A stretch of DNA of 6,444 nt from JABCPE02 sp963521545 (GTDB lineage Bacteria > Bacteroidota > Bacteroidia > Flavobacteriales > Weeksellaceae), in contig CAUQVP010000094.1 of the NCBI GenBank assembly GCA_963521545.1, forward strand, positions 1 through 6,444. Reading direction: 5' to 3'. Below the pieces are notes generated by a model. That model searched no databases and was not told where the DNA came from. It saw only the letters and a list, made by a program, of their open reading frames with translations. Each line of letters starts with the position of its first letter. The stretch's first letter is position 1. The position numbers were made by a program, and so were the translations under genes. This document shows positions 6,373 to 6,444 of this stretch, one piece after another.

Positions 6373-6444
6373 ATGAGAAATTTTCCAAAATTACCTTTTC
6401 AGATGCGGCGAAACCAGTTTATAGGTTTAGGGATTTTAGGAATC
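6373..6444 (+). CDS. Start of an unidentified, probably membrane-anchored protein (3' truncated)
   Basis: An ATG directly after the gapA terminator opens a frame of 24 codons that reaches the right edge without a stop. The product begins with basic, polar residues (MRNFPKLPFQMRRNQ) and then turns hydrophobic (FIGLGILGI), the pattern of an N-terminal membrane anchor with positive charges on the cytoplasmic side. The preceding bases TATTTTTT (6364-6371) miss the TAnnTTTG promoter consensus only at the final G. I do not recognise the family. A short N-terminal anchor after a basic segment is also seen in helix-hairpin-helix (ComEA-like) proteins of related bacteria, but too little is visible to claim this. 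An in-frame ATG at codon 11 is an alternative start. Confidence 0.5.
   Translation, partial: MRNFPKLPFQMRRNQFIGLGILGI

Noticed and set aside
1..6444. Mobile element, CRISPR array, tRNA/rRNA gene or phage gene
   Set aside because: I saw no transposase or integrase motif, no regularly spaced repeats, no target-site duplications and no tRNA-like fold. The gene content is core chromosomal.

Overview
The window comes from an AT-rich member of the Bacteroidota, very probably a flavobacterium and perhaps the Weeksellaceae (Chryseobacterium/Riemerella-like) lineage. It contains the gliding-motility/type IX secretion genes gldL, gldM and gldN in their standard order. Its promoters match the Bacteroidota -7 element TAnnTTTG, its start codons lack Shine-Dalgarno sequences, and arginine is mostly AGA in the gld genes and gapA. 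The family-level placement rests on impressions of the GldM and GldN sequences and is tentative.

Layout. Positions 2-2038 hold the 3' part of gldL and the whole of gldM, the two proteins of the inner-membrane rotary motor that powers type IX secretion (T9SS) and gliding. gldN follows at 2068-3171 and encodes a periplasmic partner of the GldK/GldN ring. The three genes are co-directional with gaps of 48 and 29 bases and no terminator between them, so they look like the end of a gldK-L-M-N operon. A strong hairpin terminator (3195-3229) closes it. Its T-tract runs into a TAnnTTTG promoter element that ends four bases before the next start codon. That gene (3235-4278) encodes a DAO-family FAD-dependent oxidoreductase of unknown substrate. 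A bidirectional terminator (4281-4313) separates it from panC (pantothenate synthetase, minus strand, 4318-5163). Across a 166-base divergent intergenic region lies gapA (5330-6334), an NAD-type glyceraldehyde-3-phosphate dehydrogenase, with its own promoter, a leader hairpin and a terminator. A membrane-protein-like reading frame begins at 6373 and runs off the right edge.

Function. The left half is secretion and motility machinery. The right half is housekeeping metabolism: coenzyme A precursor synthesis, glycolysis, and one oxidoreductase of uncertain role. Codon choice separates the genes: gapA and gldM favour TTC for Phe, while the oxidoreductase uses almost only TTT, as expected for strongly versus weakly expressed genes. 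I see no mobile element, CRISPR array, RNA gene or phage gene. The region is mostly ordinary chromosomal core. The points most worth a second look are the lysine-rich N-terminal segment of GldN, the overlapping terminator/promoter/start junction at 3195-3237, and the leader hairpin of gapA.
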